A stretch of DNA of 63,439 nucleotides from Actinobacillus sp. (GTDB lineage: Bacteria > Pseudomonadota > Gammaproteobacteria > Enterobacterales > Pasteurellaceae). Numbering within the stretch: position 1 is the stretch's first letter; each line of letters begins with the position of its first letter. The position numbers and the translations under genes are program-made. Below, in pieces: positions 1 to 8,622 of this stretch. Below the pieces are notes generated by a model. It saw only the letters and a list, made by a program, of their open reading frames with translations, had not been told where the DNA came from and searched no databases. Location: the NCBI GenBank assembly GCA_020026075.1, contig JAHHQZ010000007.1:1-63439 (forward strand), in the 5' to 3' direction.

Positions 1-53
1 AATCTGCACCTTAATTAGTTGACTGGTTAGTCCAACTTTTGGGGTGCAGATCA
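1..53 (-). mobile_element. Partial IS3/IS150-type insertion sequence end
   Basis: Read on the minus strand from position 53, the sequence begins TGATCTGCACCCCAAAAG and ends in AAGGTGCAGATT, the typical layout of the left end of an IS150-group IS3 element just before orfA. The element would extend leftward out of the window. A related but not identical end lies at 63386-63439. It stops 20 bases from the gshF stop codon, so the native gshF 3' flank may have been cut by the insertion. No transposase is visible, so the family call rests on the end only. Confidence 0.55.
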
Positions 54-72
54 GGCGTGGCGTTTTTTTATT

Positions 73-2346
73 TTACGGTAACTCTGGGAAGAGCATTGTT
101 AGCACATCTTGCGTTACACGGCGAGATTGCCCACGATGTGGGAAAATGTGCATCATCATCATTGGGTTGAAGTTCGTCTCGATGACACCCCACGAGTGAA
201 TGCTTGGCTCAGCAGGCGTTTGATAATTTGGAATAATCAAATCCACACCACACACCGCAGCGCCCATTGCTTTGGTAATGCCAACGGCGAGTGCTTTGTA
301 GCTTGGGTGCATTTCGTCCGTCATATCAATGCTATCGCCGCCTGTGCTGATGTTGGAATTGGCACGCAGTTGTACCACTTGCCCCTTGGCTGGAATGCTA
401 TCAGGGGTTAAGCCTTGATCTTTAAGCTGTAAGCGTTCTAAATCGCCCAGCTTGATTTTTTTCAGTGGCGTGCGTTTGCCGTCACCACGTAGTGGGTTTG
501 CATTTTTTTGTGCGACCAATTCTGCCACGCTGTGGAAGCCGTCCCCTTCCACATTGGCAGGCACACGCAATAGCACTGCGAGGGTTTTGTCGCCGATGAC
601 AAAGAAACGGTATTCCGTGCCAGTGAGATAATCTTCAACCATTACGGTTTTATCTTCTTTAAAGGCGAGATCAATGGCGGTTGCGAAGTCGTTGTCGTCT
701 TTTACGCCGTTTTGGAAAATGCTAATGCCTAAGCCAAAATTGGTGGATTTCGGTTTGATCACCATGGCTTTATTGGCAAATTGGGCAAAGCTGGCTTTGG
801 CTTGCTCGGCGGATTGAAACTCCACGCTAGCAGGCACGTTGAACCCAGCGTTGGCCAGCACTTTTTTCGTGACCACTTTGTTTTCCATAATGAGTGGCGA
901 AATGTAGCTGTCGTGGCGAGTCATATTGCCGTTTTTCACGTATTCGATGTGATCTTTAAACTGCAATTTGAGAAAATTATCGGATTCGTCCAAAATTTCC
1001 AGCCCTAGTCCACGACTGATAGCATCTACCATTAAGGCTTGCGTGGAAAGCTCCATATCCGCAAACGCCTCTAAGGCGTAGTATTTTTCCAGCGCCTGTT
1101 GTTTGTACTGTTTAGCCAGTTGCACGCCAAGATTTTCATAGCCGCCTGCTTGTTCAATCGCCGCCACAAGGCGAGCGCCTAAGGTCAAGCTTGGATCAGC
1201 AAAGGCTTGTAATTTATCTGTAATGATGGCGTGAATGTGCAGCGGTGCTGAAATGATTTCCGCCATTTGTTGCATTTTTTGCAACAGTTCTTGACCTTCA
1301 TCGGCAAAGGCACAGGCGGCGCGTGGATCTTCCATCGCCACGATCGCTAGGCGTTCTTTGCCCAGTTTTACCGCCGCTGCGCCTGGATTATCTTCAAGCC
1401 ATAGCATTAGCAAAATGAAGTAATGAATAAATTGTGCATCTTGCTCGGTCATACCGTCTGCGGCGAATGGGTTTAAATCGAACAAGCGAAATTCTAAATA
1501 TTGAATGCCTTTGTTCAACAATTCCTGTGCACTATTGGCACCACGCAAGCGTACGTTGGAATAAAATTCTTTTTCGGCGATCAGTTTTCCGCTGTTCACC
1601 CAGTGCTGTAAATCGTCAGCGTAGCGTTCGATAGAGTCGAAAGATACTTGAATTTCAGGGGCGTTGACGTAGCCGTAATGGCTCATTCGTAAACTGCGTA
1701 CAAATTGTCCTGCTTGCAACGGCGAGCCGTCACGGAAATAGCTTGCGTCTACGGTTGGCGCAGCACCGAGCAAATACACCAAAACCCACTGATAGCGTAA
1801 AAAATTGCGCGCAAGTTTTAAATAAAAACGGTTTTGAAAATCCGTCAACGTGCCAGTATCTTCGCTTAACTGGTGCAATTTTGCGATAAATTCAGGGGAA
1901 ATTTGGAAGTTGTAATGAATACCGCTCACCATTTGTTTTTGCTTGCCGTAAGAACGCACTAAATGTTCACGGTAAGCCACATCTTTCGGATCAGGCAATT
2001 TCGCCACAGCGATTTGACTTTCATCAGGCAAGCGTGGCGGCATACTCATTGGGAAAATGTATTCGTCCGCTGGCATTGCACGCAACACAATTTGATGCAG
2101 GGCGTTAAGCCAACGCATTGTGTCGTGTAATTGCTTGTTCGGCGGCGTGATAAGCTCTAATTGGCTTTCGGCAAAATCCGTTTGAATGTAAGGATGAAAG
2201 CCTCTGCTACCAAAGGCTTTCGGGTGATCGGTTTGGGCAACTTGCCCTGTGGTAAGCACACGTTGGCTTTCTTTTTCTAAGCCAAAACTGCCTTGTTGGA
2301 ACATCCAAGCTAGGCCGTTTTTTTGTACGAAATTTTGAATGTCCAT
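73..2346 (-). CDS. gshF: Bifunctional glutathione synthetase GshF (GshAB)
   Basis: The cytosolic fusion enzyme joins glutamate to cysteine and then adds glycine, each step using ATP, to give glutathione. The 757 residues match the family's usual length of about 750. Residues 1 to about 470 look like a glutamate-cysteine ligase (SFGLEKESQRV near the start, FRLFDLNPF near 287). Residues from about 480 to the end form an ATP-grasp domain (MVIKPKSTNFGLGIS, GVDLIIPN, ETNFNPMMMMHI). Such fusions are known in Pasteurellaceae and some Gram-positives. It starts only 7 bases after the fdx stop on the same strand, so it is probably the last gene of the isc operon. That placement is unusual and occupies the usual iscX position. 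Confidence 0.95.
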   Translation of the reverse strand: MDIQNFVQKNGLAWMFQQGSFGLEKESQRVLTTGQVAQTDHPKAFGSRGFHPYIQTDFAESQLELITPPNKQLHDTMRWLNALHQIVLRAMPADEYIFPMSMPPRLPDESQIAVAKLPDPKDVAYREHLVRSYGKQKQMVSGIHYNFQISPEFIAKLHQLSEDTGTLTDFQNRFYLKLARNFLRYQWVLVYLLGAAPTVDASYFRDGSPLQAGQFVRSLRMSHYGYVNAPEIQVSFDSIERYADDLQHWVNSGKLIAEKEFYSNVRLRGANSAQELLNKGIQYLEFRLFDLNPFAADGMTEQDAQFIHYFILLMLWLEDNPGAAAVKLGKERLAIVAMEDPRAACAFADEGQELLQKMQQMAEIISAPLHIHAIITDKLQAFADPSLTLGARLVAAIEQAGGYENLGVQLAKQYKQQALEKYYALEAFADMELSTQALMVDAISRGLGLEILDESDNFLKLQFKDHIEYVKNGNMTRHDSYISPLIMENKVVTKKVLANAGFNVPASVEFQSAEQAKASFAQFANKAMVIKPKSTNFGLGISIFQNGVKDDNDFATAIDLAFKEDKTVMVEDYLTGTEYRFFVIGDKTLAVLLRVPANVEGDGFHSVAELVAQKNANPLRGDGKRTPLKKIKLGDLERLQLKDQGLTPDSIPAKGQVVQLRANSNISTGGDSIDMTDEMHPSYKALAVGITKAMGAAVCGVDLIIPNYQTPAEPSIHSWGVIETNFNPMMMMHIFPHRGQSRRVTQDVLTMLFPELP

Positions 2347-2353
2347 TGTGCGT

Positions 2354-2692
2354 TTAAAACTCTTCTTTGGCGTGGTTTAATGTGTATTTTGGAATTTCAA
2401 TGACCAAATCTTCATCGGCGATTTGACATTGGCAGCTTAAACGGCTGTCGAGGGTAACCCCCCACGCTTTGTCGAGCATATCGTCTTCTTGCTCGCTACT
2501 TTCGTTTAGGCTATCGAACCCTTCACGCACAATCACGTGGCACGTGGTGCAGGCTGCTACGCCACCGCAGGCGTGGTCAATTTCCACGCCGTTTTCAAGG
2601 GCTTTTTCTAATAAATTATCTCCAGCGGCGGCATCGATCACCATACCTTCTGGGCATAATTCTTCGTGGGGTAAAAATATAACTTTTGGCAT
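2354..2692 (-). CDS. fdx: [2Fe-2S] ferredoxin of the isc system
   Basis: This small ferredoxin supplies electrons during Fe-S cluster assembly on IscU. At 112 residues it has the family's usual length. The cysteine pattern CGGVAACTTCHV (residues about 42-53) plus a later cysteine in SCQCQI matches the adrenodoxin-like isc ferredoxins, which bind one 2Fe-2S cluster through four cysteines. It lies 15 bases downstream of hscA and 7 bases upstream of gshF on the minus strand. Confidence 0.95.
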   Translation of the reverse strand: MPKVIFLPHEELCPEGMVIDAAAGDNLLEKALENGVEIDHACGGVAACTTCHVIVREGFDSLNESSEQEDDMLDKAWGVTLDSRLSCQCQIADEDLVIEIPKYTLNHAKEEF

Positions 2693-2707
2693 TTTGTATC
2701 CTGTGTT

Positions 2708-4621
2708 TTATTCCAAATTTTCTAAGGCTTGACCGCTCAACGCTTGGCGAATGGATTGATCCATACGGCGAGTAGCGAAGTCTTGGGTGGTACTGTCTAT
2801 GTGTGAAATGGCACGTTTTATACTTGCCACGCTACCTTGTTTGAGTTCTCGTTGTAAGCTATCTAAGGCCTCGTCAATGTACGCTCGTTCGCAGGCGCTG
2901 AGTAAGTGACCGTCTTGGTTTAAGGCACTGGTTACGCTTTCTACCACACGTGCGCCATCGACTTTCTGCTCGGCTAGCAAGCGACGTTGCATATCTTCTT
3001 GCGCATTGGCAACGGAACTTTGTAGCATTTGGCTGATTTCTGTATCCGTTAAGCCATAAGAGGGTTTCACTTGAATGCTGGCTTGTACGCCTGTGGATTT
3101 TTCCATTGCGGTAACGCTTAAAAGACCATCGGCATCCACTTGGTAGGTTACGCGCACTTGTGCTGCACCTGCCGCCATCGGTGGAATGCCTTTGAGGCTG
3201 AATTTTGCCAACGAACGGCAATCTTCAACCATTTCACGTTCCCCTTGTAGCACGTGAACGCTCATTGCGGTTTGTCCGTCTTTGAAAGTGGTAAATTCCT
3301 GCGCACGAGCCACAGGAATGGTGGTGTTGCGTGGAATAATTTTTTCTACTAAACCGCCCATTGTTTCAATACCCAAAGAAAGCGGAATGACGTCTAACAG
3401 CAACATTTCGCTGTCAGGTTTATTACCCACGAGAATATCCGCTTGAATCGCCGCGCCGAGTGCGACCACTTTGTCAGGGTCAATGCTGGTTAAGGGTTTG
3501 CGTTGGAAAAACTCGCCTACTTGTTCACGCACATAAGGCACACGAGTGGAACCGCCTACCATTACCACGTTATCAATGGCGTTTGCATTAACGTTTGCGT
3601 CTTTTAAAGCACGGCGGCACGCACGTAGCGAGCGTTTCACTAAGGGTTCAATTAAGCTTTCAAAGTCTGAACGTGTGATTTCCCCTTGCCAGTCGCCGTA
3701 TTTAATGGTCACTTGCGCCGCTTGGCTTAGGGCGATTTTAATTTCTGTGGCTAAACTGACTAACTCTCGGTGCTGGTGTGGCGTTGGCGTGGTGTGGGTT
3801 TGCTGGGCAATCCAGTCGGCTAATAAATGGTCAAAATCATCGCCGCCCAGTGCGGTGTCGCCCCCTGTGGCGAGGACTTCAAATACGCCTTTGCTTAATC
3901 GCAAAATAGAAATATCAAATGTACCGCCGCCTAAGTCGTACACAGCGATGAGCTGTTCTTCGTCCCCTTGCAATGGGGCGTTGTCTAAGCCGTATGCAAT
4001 GGCAGCTGCGGTCGGTTCGTTGAGCAAACGCAACACATTTAGCCCTGCTAATTTGGCAGCGTCTTTGGTGCTTTGGCGTTGTGCGTCATCAAAATAGGCT
4101 GGCACAGTGATCACTGCCCCTGCCACTTCGCCGCCTAAGCGTTTTTCTGCTAAGTGATGGAGTTTCTTTAAAATTTCGGCGGAAATTTCCACTGGCGTTT
4201 TCGCACCGTGACGAGTGTCGATGAGCGGTAAACCGTTTTCCGTTTGGGAAAAATGATAAGGCAAATGTGGGTAGCGTGCTTGAATGTCCGCTAGGCTGCG
4301 CCCAATCAGGCGTTTAGCGGAAATTACCGTGTTGGCTGGGTCGGTGTTGGCTAAGGCACGTGCGTCTTCGCCAACGATCACGGGTTGTGCTGTTGGGGCA
4401 AGGTCGGAATTTTCACAAAATTTTTGAAAATATTCCGGCGTAGCAAAATGTACGATGGACGGCGTGAGTGAGCGTTCTTTTTCGTCAAGTAAAATTTCGG
4501 CACTGCCGTTACGCACGGTGGCTAAAAGAGAGTTTGTCGTACCGAGATCAATCCCTACCGCCAGTTTTTGTTGGTGTGGTGCAGCGGTTTGGCCTGGCTC
4601 GGCAATTTGCAGAAGAACCAT
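2708..4621 (-). CDS. hscA: Fe-S protein assembly chaperone HscA
   Basis: This specialised Hsp70 takes clusters or client proteins from IscU, working with the J-protein HscB. The start MVLLQIAEPG and the ATPase signature GIDLGTTNSLLATVRNG match HscA rather than DnaK. Other Hsp70 marks are IAVYDLGGGTFDIS and VVMVGGSTRVPYV; the substrate-binding domain begins near residue 400. The length of 637 is near the usual 616-620. An inverted pair of the dispersed GGTCGGAATTTT repeat lies inside the gene at 4409-4440, encoding the ENSDLAP stretch. The gene belongs to the isc operon. Confidence 0.95.
   Translation of the reverse strand: MVLLQIAEPGQTAAPHQQKLAVGIDLGTTNSLLATVRNGSAEILLDEKERSLTPSIVHFATPEYFQKFCENSDLAPTAQPVIVGEDARALANTDPANTVISAKRLIGRSLADIQARYPHLPYHFSQTENGLPLIDTRHGAKTPVEISAEILKKLHHLAEKRLGGEVAGAVITVPAYFDDAQRQSTKDAAKLAGLNVLRLLNEPTAAAIAYGLDNAPLQGDEEQLIAVYDLGGGTFDISILRLSKGVFEVLATGGDTALGGDDFDHLLADWIAQQTHTTPTPHQHRELVSLATEIKIALSQAAQVTIKYGDWQGEITRSDFESLIEPLVKRSLRACRRALKDANVNANAIDNVVMVGGSTRVPYVREQVGEFFQRKPLTSIDPDKVVALGAAIQADILVGNKPDSEMLLLDVIPLSLGIETMGGLVEKIIPRNTTIPVARAQEFTTFKDGQTAMSVHVLQGEREMVEDCRSLAKFSLKGIPPMAAGAAQVRVTYQVDADGLLSVTAMEKSTGVQASIQVKPSYGLTDTEISQMLQSSVANAQEDMQRRLLAEQKVDGARVVESVTSALNQDGHLLSACERAYIDEALDSLQRELKQGSVASIKRAISHIDSTTQDFATRRMDQSIRQALSGQALENLE
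4409..4440. repeat. Dispersed GGTCGGAATTTT repeat pair inside hscA
   Basis: AAGGTCGGAATTTT is followed by an A/T tract and an inverted, imperfect second copy ending in ATATTCCGGCG. It is read through by hscA as part of an extra segment near residues 60-70. See the finding on the dispersed repeat. Confidence 0.7.
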
Positions 4622-4658
4622 TCAATTATCCTTTTAAAATATTCTTGTAAACAATGGG

Positions 4659-5171
4659 TTAGAAATCGTCTAATGCGTTTTCTACACGATCTAATTCTTG
4701 TTGAAGTTTTTGCATAAAACGCAAGCGATCGCAGAGATTTTGTGCCATTACCCAATGTTGGGCAGTTAATTGGGCGGAAAGTTCGGTATTAAGATCCGCT
4801 TTTGCGAGCGTAACTTCGTTTTGTAGCTGGTCTAAATTATCAATGTCACCTTGCTGTTCAATGTCTTGTAAACGTTCACGCCACGCCATTTGTTGCATTA
4901 GAAAATCAAGATCGTGCGCCGTTTCTTGCTGGGCGTTGGGTAGGTGTAAGTCGATGATGGCTTGCGCACGCAAAACTGGATCGCACAAGGTTTGCCACGC
5001 ATCGTTAATTTGCGTGGCACGTTGCATTGCAAGGCGTTGTTCTTGCTCGCTTTTGTGAGCGAAGTTGTCAGGGTGAAGTTGCTTTTGCAAGGCTAGGTAG
5101 CGTGCTTTTAAGGCTTTTTCGTCTTGCTCAAACTGCACTGGCACATCGAAAAGTTGGAAAGGATTAAACAT
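4659..5171 (-). CDS. hscB: Fe-S cluster assembly co-chaperone HscB
   Basis: This J-domain protein delivers IscU to HscA and stimulates its ATPase. The N-terminal J domain starts NPFQLFDVPVQF and carries the HPD triad in LQKQLHPDNF; the C-terminal part is the three-helix IscU-binding domain. The 170 residues match the usual length. It lies between iscA and hscA in the isc operon, with gaps of about 35 bases on each side; the upstream gap carries a single copy of the dispersed repeat (about 5184-5200). Confidence 0.95.
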   Translation of the reverse strand: MFNPFQLFDVPVQFEQDEKALKARYLALQKQLHPDNFAHKSEQEQRLAMQRATQINDAWQTLCDPVLRAQAIIDLHLPNAQQETAHDLDFLMQQMAWRERLQDIEQQGDIDNLDQLQNEVTLAKADLNTELSAQLTAQHWVMAQNLCDRLRFMQKLQQELDRVENALDDF

Positions 5172-5205
5172 ACACGCTCCGTGTTAGGCTGGAATTTTTG
5201 GGAAA

Positions 5206-5526
5206 TTAAACGGTGAAGCTTTCGCCGCAGCCGCATTCATCTTTGGTATTTGGGTTGGTGAATTTAAACCCTTCGTTTAAGCCTTCTTTGACGAAGTCTA
5301 AATGGGTGCCGTCTAGGTACACTAAACTTTTGCCGTCAATGATGATATTGACACCATCTTGTTCAAAAACTTGATCGTCAGGGTTTAATTCGTCTACAAA
5401 TTCCAACACATAGGCTAACCCCGAGCAGCCCGAGGTTTTAACGCCTAAGCGTAAGCCAATGCCTTTGCCACGTTTGGCGAGGAATGTTTTTACCCGATCG
5501 TGGGCCGCTGGGGATAGTGTGATCAT
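5206..5526 (-). CDS. iscA: A-type Fe-S carrier protein IscA
   Basis: This A-type carrier accepts iron or Fe-S clusters and passes them to apoproteins. The 106 residues hold the three conserved cysteines: one in KTSGCSGLAY and two in the C-terminal CGCGESFTV. It sits between iscU and hscB, with a 9-base gap from iscU. IscA rather than ErpA is favoured by the operon context. Confidence 0.95.
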   Translation of the reverse strand: MITLSPAAHDRVKTFLAKRGKGIGLRLGVKTSGCSGLAYVLEFVDELNPDDQVFEQDGVNIIIDGKSLVYLDGTHLDFVKEGLNEGFKFTNPNTKDECGCGESFTV

Positions 5527-5535
5527 AGTGCCTCG

Positions 5536-5919
5536 CTATTTATTTTGTTTGGCTTTGTAGTCCGCAACGGCGGCTTTGATAGCGTCTTCTGCCAAAATGG
5601 AGCAGTGAATTTTAACCGGTGGTAATTCTAGCTCTTCGGCGATGTCGCTGTTTTTAATGGCTTGGGCTTCGTCTAGGGATTTGCCTTTCACCCATTCGGT
5701 AACCAGCGAGCTAGATGCAATGGCGGAACCGCAGCCGTAGGTTTTGAATTTAGCGTCTTCAATGATGCCGTTGTCGTCTACTTTAATTTGTAACTGCATT
5801 ACGTCACCACAAGCTGGCGCGCCTACCATTCCGCTACCCACATTGGTAGCTTTTTTGTCGAAAGATCCCACGTTGCGTGGATTTTCGTAGTGGTCTAATA
5901 CTTTGTCACTATATGCCAT
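5536..5919 (-). CDS. iscU: Fe-S cluster scaffold protein IscU
   Basis: IscU is the scaffold on which IscS and ferredoxin build [2Fe-2S] and [4Fe-4S] clusters. The start MAYSDKVLDHYENPRNVGSF is nearly identical to E. coli IscU. The three ligand cysteines are in PACGDVM, YGCGSAIA and IHCSILAED, and the HscA recognition motif LPPVK is present. An upstream in-frame ATG would add 30 residues overlapping iscS; it is rejected because this start has a ribosome-binding site (GAGGAAAT) and matches the family. The protein has 127 residues. Confidence 0.97.
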   Translation of the reverse strand: MAYSDKVLDHYENPRNVGSFDKKATNVGSGMVGAPACGDVMQLQIKVDDNGIIEDAKFKTYGCGSAIASSSLVTEWVKGKSLDEAQAIKNSDIAEELELPPVKIHCSILAEDAIKAAVADYKAKQNK

Positions 5920-5951
5920 AATTTCCTCGTTAATCTTTTTGTTAAAACCAA

Positions 5952-7166
5952 TTAGTGGGCAGCCCACTCGATGGTGTTGAGATCGATGCCTTCTTTGTGC
6001 ATATCCCAAAGTGGGGATAATTCACGTAATTTGGCAACGGCTTTTTTTACTAATTCAATGGTATAGTCAATTTCTTCTTCGGTAGTGTAGCGTCCAACGG
6101 TGAAACGAATGGAGCTGTGTGCAAGTTCATCGTTTAAGCCTAATGCTCGTAACACATAAGAAGGTTCAAGGCTTGCGGATGTACAAGCGGAACCTGATGA
6201 AACGGCAATGTCACGCAATGCCATCATTAGGCTTTCGCCTTCAACGTAGTTGAAACTCATATTGAGATTTGTGCCAACACGCTCGGTCATTGAACCGTTG
6301 ACATAAGTTTCTTCAATGTCTTTTAAGCCATTGTATAATCGGTCACGCAAGGCGGTTAAGCGAGGCATTTCTTCTGCCATTTCTTGCTGGCAAATAGCGT
6401 AAGCCTCGCCCATTCCTACGATTTGATGCACTGGCAATGTGCCTGAACGCATACCACGTTCGTGTCCGCCGCCGTGAATAATGGCTTCTAAGCGAATGCG
6501 AGGTTTACGGCGAACGTACAATGCGCCAATACCTTTTGGCCCATAAAGTTTGTGGCTAGACATTGACATTAAATCAACTTTTAAGGTTTTTAAGTCAATA
6601 GGAAGCTTGCCCACAGATTGAGTGGCGTCCACGTGGAAAATGATTTTTTTTGAGCGGCAAAGTTCGCCAATTTTGGCAATATCTTGAATTACGCCGGTTT
6701 CGTTGTTGACGTGCATAATGGACACGAGAATAGTGTCGTCACGCATTGCATTTTCTAATTCCGCTAAATCCACTAGGCCGTCAGATTTAGGGGAAAGATA
6801 GGTTACTTCAAAGCCTTCACGTTCTAACTGACGGCAGGTGTCTAGCACGGCTTTGTGTTCGGTTTTGCAGGTAATAATATGTTTACCCTTGCTTTGATAA
6901 AAGTGTGCTGCACCTTTGATAGCGAGGTTGTCGGATTCAGTTGCCCCAGAGGTAAACACGATTTCACGGCTATCTGCACCGATTAAATCCGCAATTTGAT
7001 TGCGGGCAACATCTACGGCCTCTTCCGCTTGCCAGCCAAAACGATGCGAACGGCTTGCGGGGTTACCAAATGCGCCGTCTTTGGTCATAAATTGCATCAT
7101 TTTTTCTAAAACACGCTTGTCCACTGGGCAGGTCGCTGCGTAGTCAAGGTAAATTGGTAATTGCAT
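5952..7166 (-). CDS. iscS: Cysteine desulfurase IscS
   Basis: This PLP enzyme removes sulfur from cysteine and hands the persulfide to IscU, and to tRNA thiolation enzymes. The PLP lysine lies in SSHKLYGPKG, with the preceding ATQSVGK. The active-site cysteine lies in the mobile loop SGSACTSASLEPSY. The length of 404 equals E. coli IscS. It is the second gene of the isc operon, 29 bases after iscR. Confidence 0.97.
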   Translation of the reverse strand: MQLPIYLDYAATCPVDKRVLEKMMQFMTKDGAFGNPASRSHRFGWQAEEAVDVARNQIADLIGADSREIVFTSGATESDNLAIKGAAHFYQSKGKHIITCKTEHKAVLDTCRQLEREGFEVTYLSPKSDGLVDLAELENAMRDDTILVSIMHVNNETGVIQDIAKIGELCRSKKIIFHVDATQSVGKLPIDLKTLKVDLMSMSSHKLYGPKGIGALYVRRKPRIRLEAIIHGGGHERGMRSGTLPVHQIVGMGEAYAICQQEMAEEMPRLTALRDRLYNGLKDIEETYVNGSMTERVGTNLNMSFNYVEGESLMMALRDIAVSSGSACTSASLEPSYVLRALGLNDELAHSSIRFTVGRYTTEEEIDYTIELVKKAVAKLRELSPLWDMHKEGIDLNTIEWAAH

Positions 7167-7195
7167 ACATCACTCCTAGAATCTATAAAACGGTT

Positions 7196-7612
7196 TTATT
7201 GTTGGGCTGCGTGATGGCGAGCCACTAAATCTGCCAACGAAATACCATCTAAAAAGGCTTCAATCTGATGGCTTAAATCTGTCCACAATACATGGGTAAT
7301 GCAAGCATTGCCCCCACAACAGTTGCCTTTCCCTTTGCATTGGGTCACTTGAATATTTTCGTTTACAGCGTTGATGATCATTCCAATGGAAATTTCTTCC
7401 AAAGGTAAATTTAATTTATAGCCGCCGCCTGGTCCACGCACGCTTTTAACAATGCCGTGCTTGCGCATTTTGGCGAATAATTGTTCCAAATAGGATAAAG
7501 AAATATGTTGTCGTTCCGAAATATCCGCTAAGCTTACCGCTTGTTTTGGACAACACAGCGCAATATCTAAGGCTGCGGTAACAGCGTAACGACCTTTTGA
7601 GGTTAATTTCAT
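7196..7612 (-). CDS. iscR: Fe-S cluster-sensing repressor IscR
   Basis: This Rrf2-family regulator binds a [2Fe-2S] cluster and represses its own operon when cluster supply is adequate. The start MKLTSKGRYAVTAALDIA matches the family, and a ribosome-binding site AGGAAG precedes it; an upstream ATG adding 11 residues is rejected. The winged-helix domain is N-terminal. The cluster ligands are visible as a three-cysteine C-x5-C-x5-C pattern within QCKGKGNCCGGNAC, followed by the conserved ITH histidine. The protein has 138 residues. A matching operator lies just upstream. Confidence 0.96.
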   Translation of the reverse strand: MKLTSKGRYAVTAALDIALCCPKQAVSLADISERQHISLSYLEQLFAKMRKHGIVKSVRGPGGGYKLNLPLEEISIGMIINAVNENIQVTQCKGKGNCCGGNACITHVLWTDLSHQIEAFLDGISLADLVARHHAAQQ

Positions 7613-7674
7613 TTTGGGTCTTCCTAACGAGTTTTTGCGCAGCACAATCAGCGCAAGTAGAGCAGAAAACCACT

Positions 7675-7702
7675 ATTTTATATTCTTGACTGAAATAGTC
7701 AA
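7675..7702 (-). promoter_or_regulatory. isc promoter with type 1 IscR operator
   Basis: On the minus strand a -35 TTGACT (7697-7702) and a -10 TAAAAT (7675-7680) are separated by 16 bases. The -35 is part of the palindrome TTGACTATTTCAGTCAA (7686-7702), which fits the core of the published type 1 IscR consensus (YYGACTRWWWYAGTCRR) exactly. This predicts autorepression by cluster-loaded IscR. The site overlaps the last bases of trmJ. Confidence 0.8.
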
Positions 7703-8481
7703 CTTTCATCTACTTTTTGTTCGTTAGTGAATAATTGCGCATTTTTTGTCGAAATATTCCGACCCTGCACTTTTTGCACTGTGGCAAGCATTCCGTTGAG
7801 CAGGTTTAATTCGCTTTCGCTTAAATCCGCACGCTGGTACAAATGCTGTAATTTATCCATCACCGCACGGTTTTTTATAAAACCTAACGCCGTGTAAAAA
7901 ATTTCCGTTTGCTGAAAAAAATACTGCAAGGCTTGTGCGGTGGGGCGTGGGCTTTGGGCGGCTGGAGCGGCTATCGACTGCGGTGTTTGTTCAAGCCACG
8001 CTTTACGCATTTCATAACAAACAATCTGTACTGCCATTGCTAAATTGAGCGAACGGTAATCAGGATTGGTGGGGATAAATACGTGGTTATTGCATTGCAA
8101 CAGTTCATCGTTGGTCAAACCCACTCGCTCACGACCAAACACTAAGGCTACATTGGTGGCTGGGGTGTGCAAGATTTGCATCGCACGCTGTGCCGCCGCT
8201 TGCGGTTCAAGCAAGGTTTGTTGCAAATGACGCAATCTCGCACTGGCCCCTAAAACCAAATGGCAATCCGCAGCCGCACTTGCAAGGTCGGAATAAATTT
8301 GCGTTTTTTGTAAAATATCTTCTGCGCCTGCTGAAAGTGCTATCGCCTGTGCATCAATATCGCATTCAGGTGCGACCAAACAAAGCTGGCTAAGTCCCAT
8401 GGTTTTCATTGCACGTGCCGCCGAGCCAATATTACCGCTGTGCGTTGTGCCAACTAAAATCACCTTAATGCGTTGTAACAT
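7699..8481 (-). CDS. trmJ: tRNA (cytidine/uridine-2'-O-)-methyltransferase TrmJ
   Basis: This SPOUT enzyme methylates the ribose of position 32 in certain tRNAs using S-adenosylmethionine. The start IKVILVGTTHSGNIGSAARAMKTMGL is the family signature. The knot region has LVFGRERVGLTNDEL and the SAM-binding loop IPTNPDYRSLNLAMAVQI. The 260 residues are close to the usual 240-255. As in E. coli, it lies just upstream of iscR on the same strand, but the isc promoter in its last bases makes the isc genes separately controllable. Confidence 0.93.
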   Translation of the reverse strand: MLQRIKVILVGTTHSGNIGSAARAMKTMGLSQLCLVAPECDIDAQAIALSAGAEDILQKTQIYSDLASAAADCHLVLGASARLRHLQQTLLEPQAAAQRAMQILHTPATNVALVFGRERVGLTNDELLQCNNHVFIPTNPDYRSLNLAMAVQIVCYEMRKAWLEQTPQSIAAPAAQSPRPTAQALQYFFQQTEIFYTALGFIKNRAVMDKLQHLYQRADLSESELNLLNGMLATVQKVQGRNISTKNAQLFTNEQKVDES

Positions 8482-8622
8482 AATTTTTTCCTAAATGTTA
8501 AAGGCGGTGATTTTACCACAATGGCGTGGCTTTTCTCGTGGTTTTTTCTGCTTTTCTCTGCCGTTGCGTGCCTTTTTGGAGTATCATAACCACAATTTTT
8601 TTCACAATAGAAGGAAACTCAA

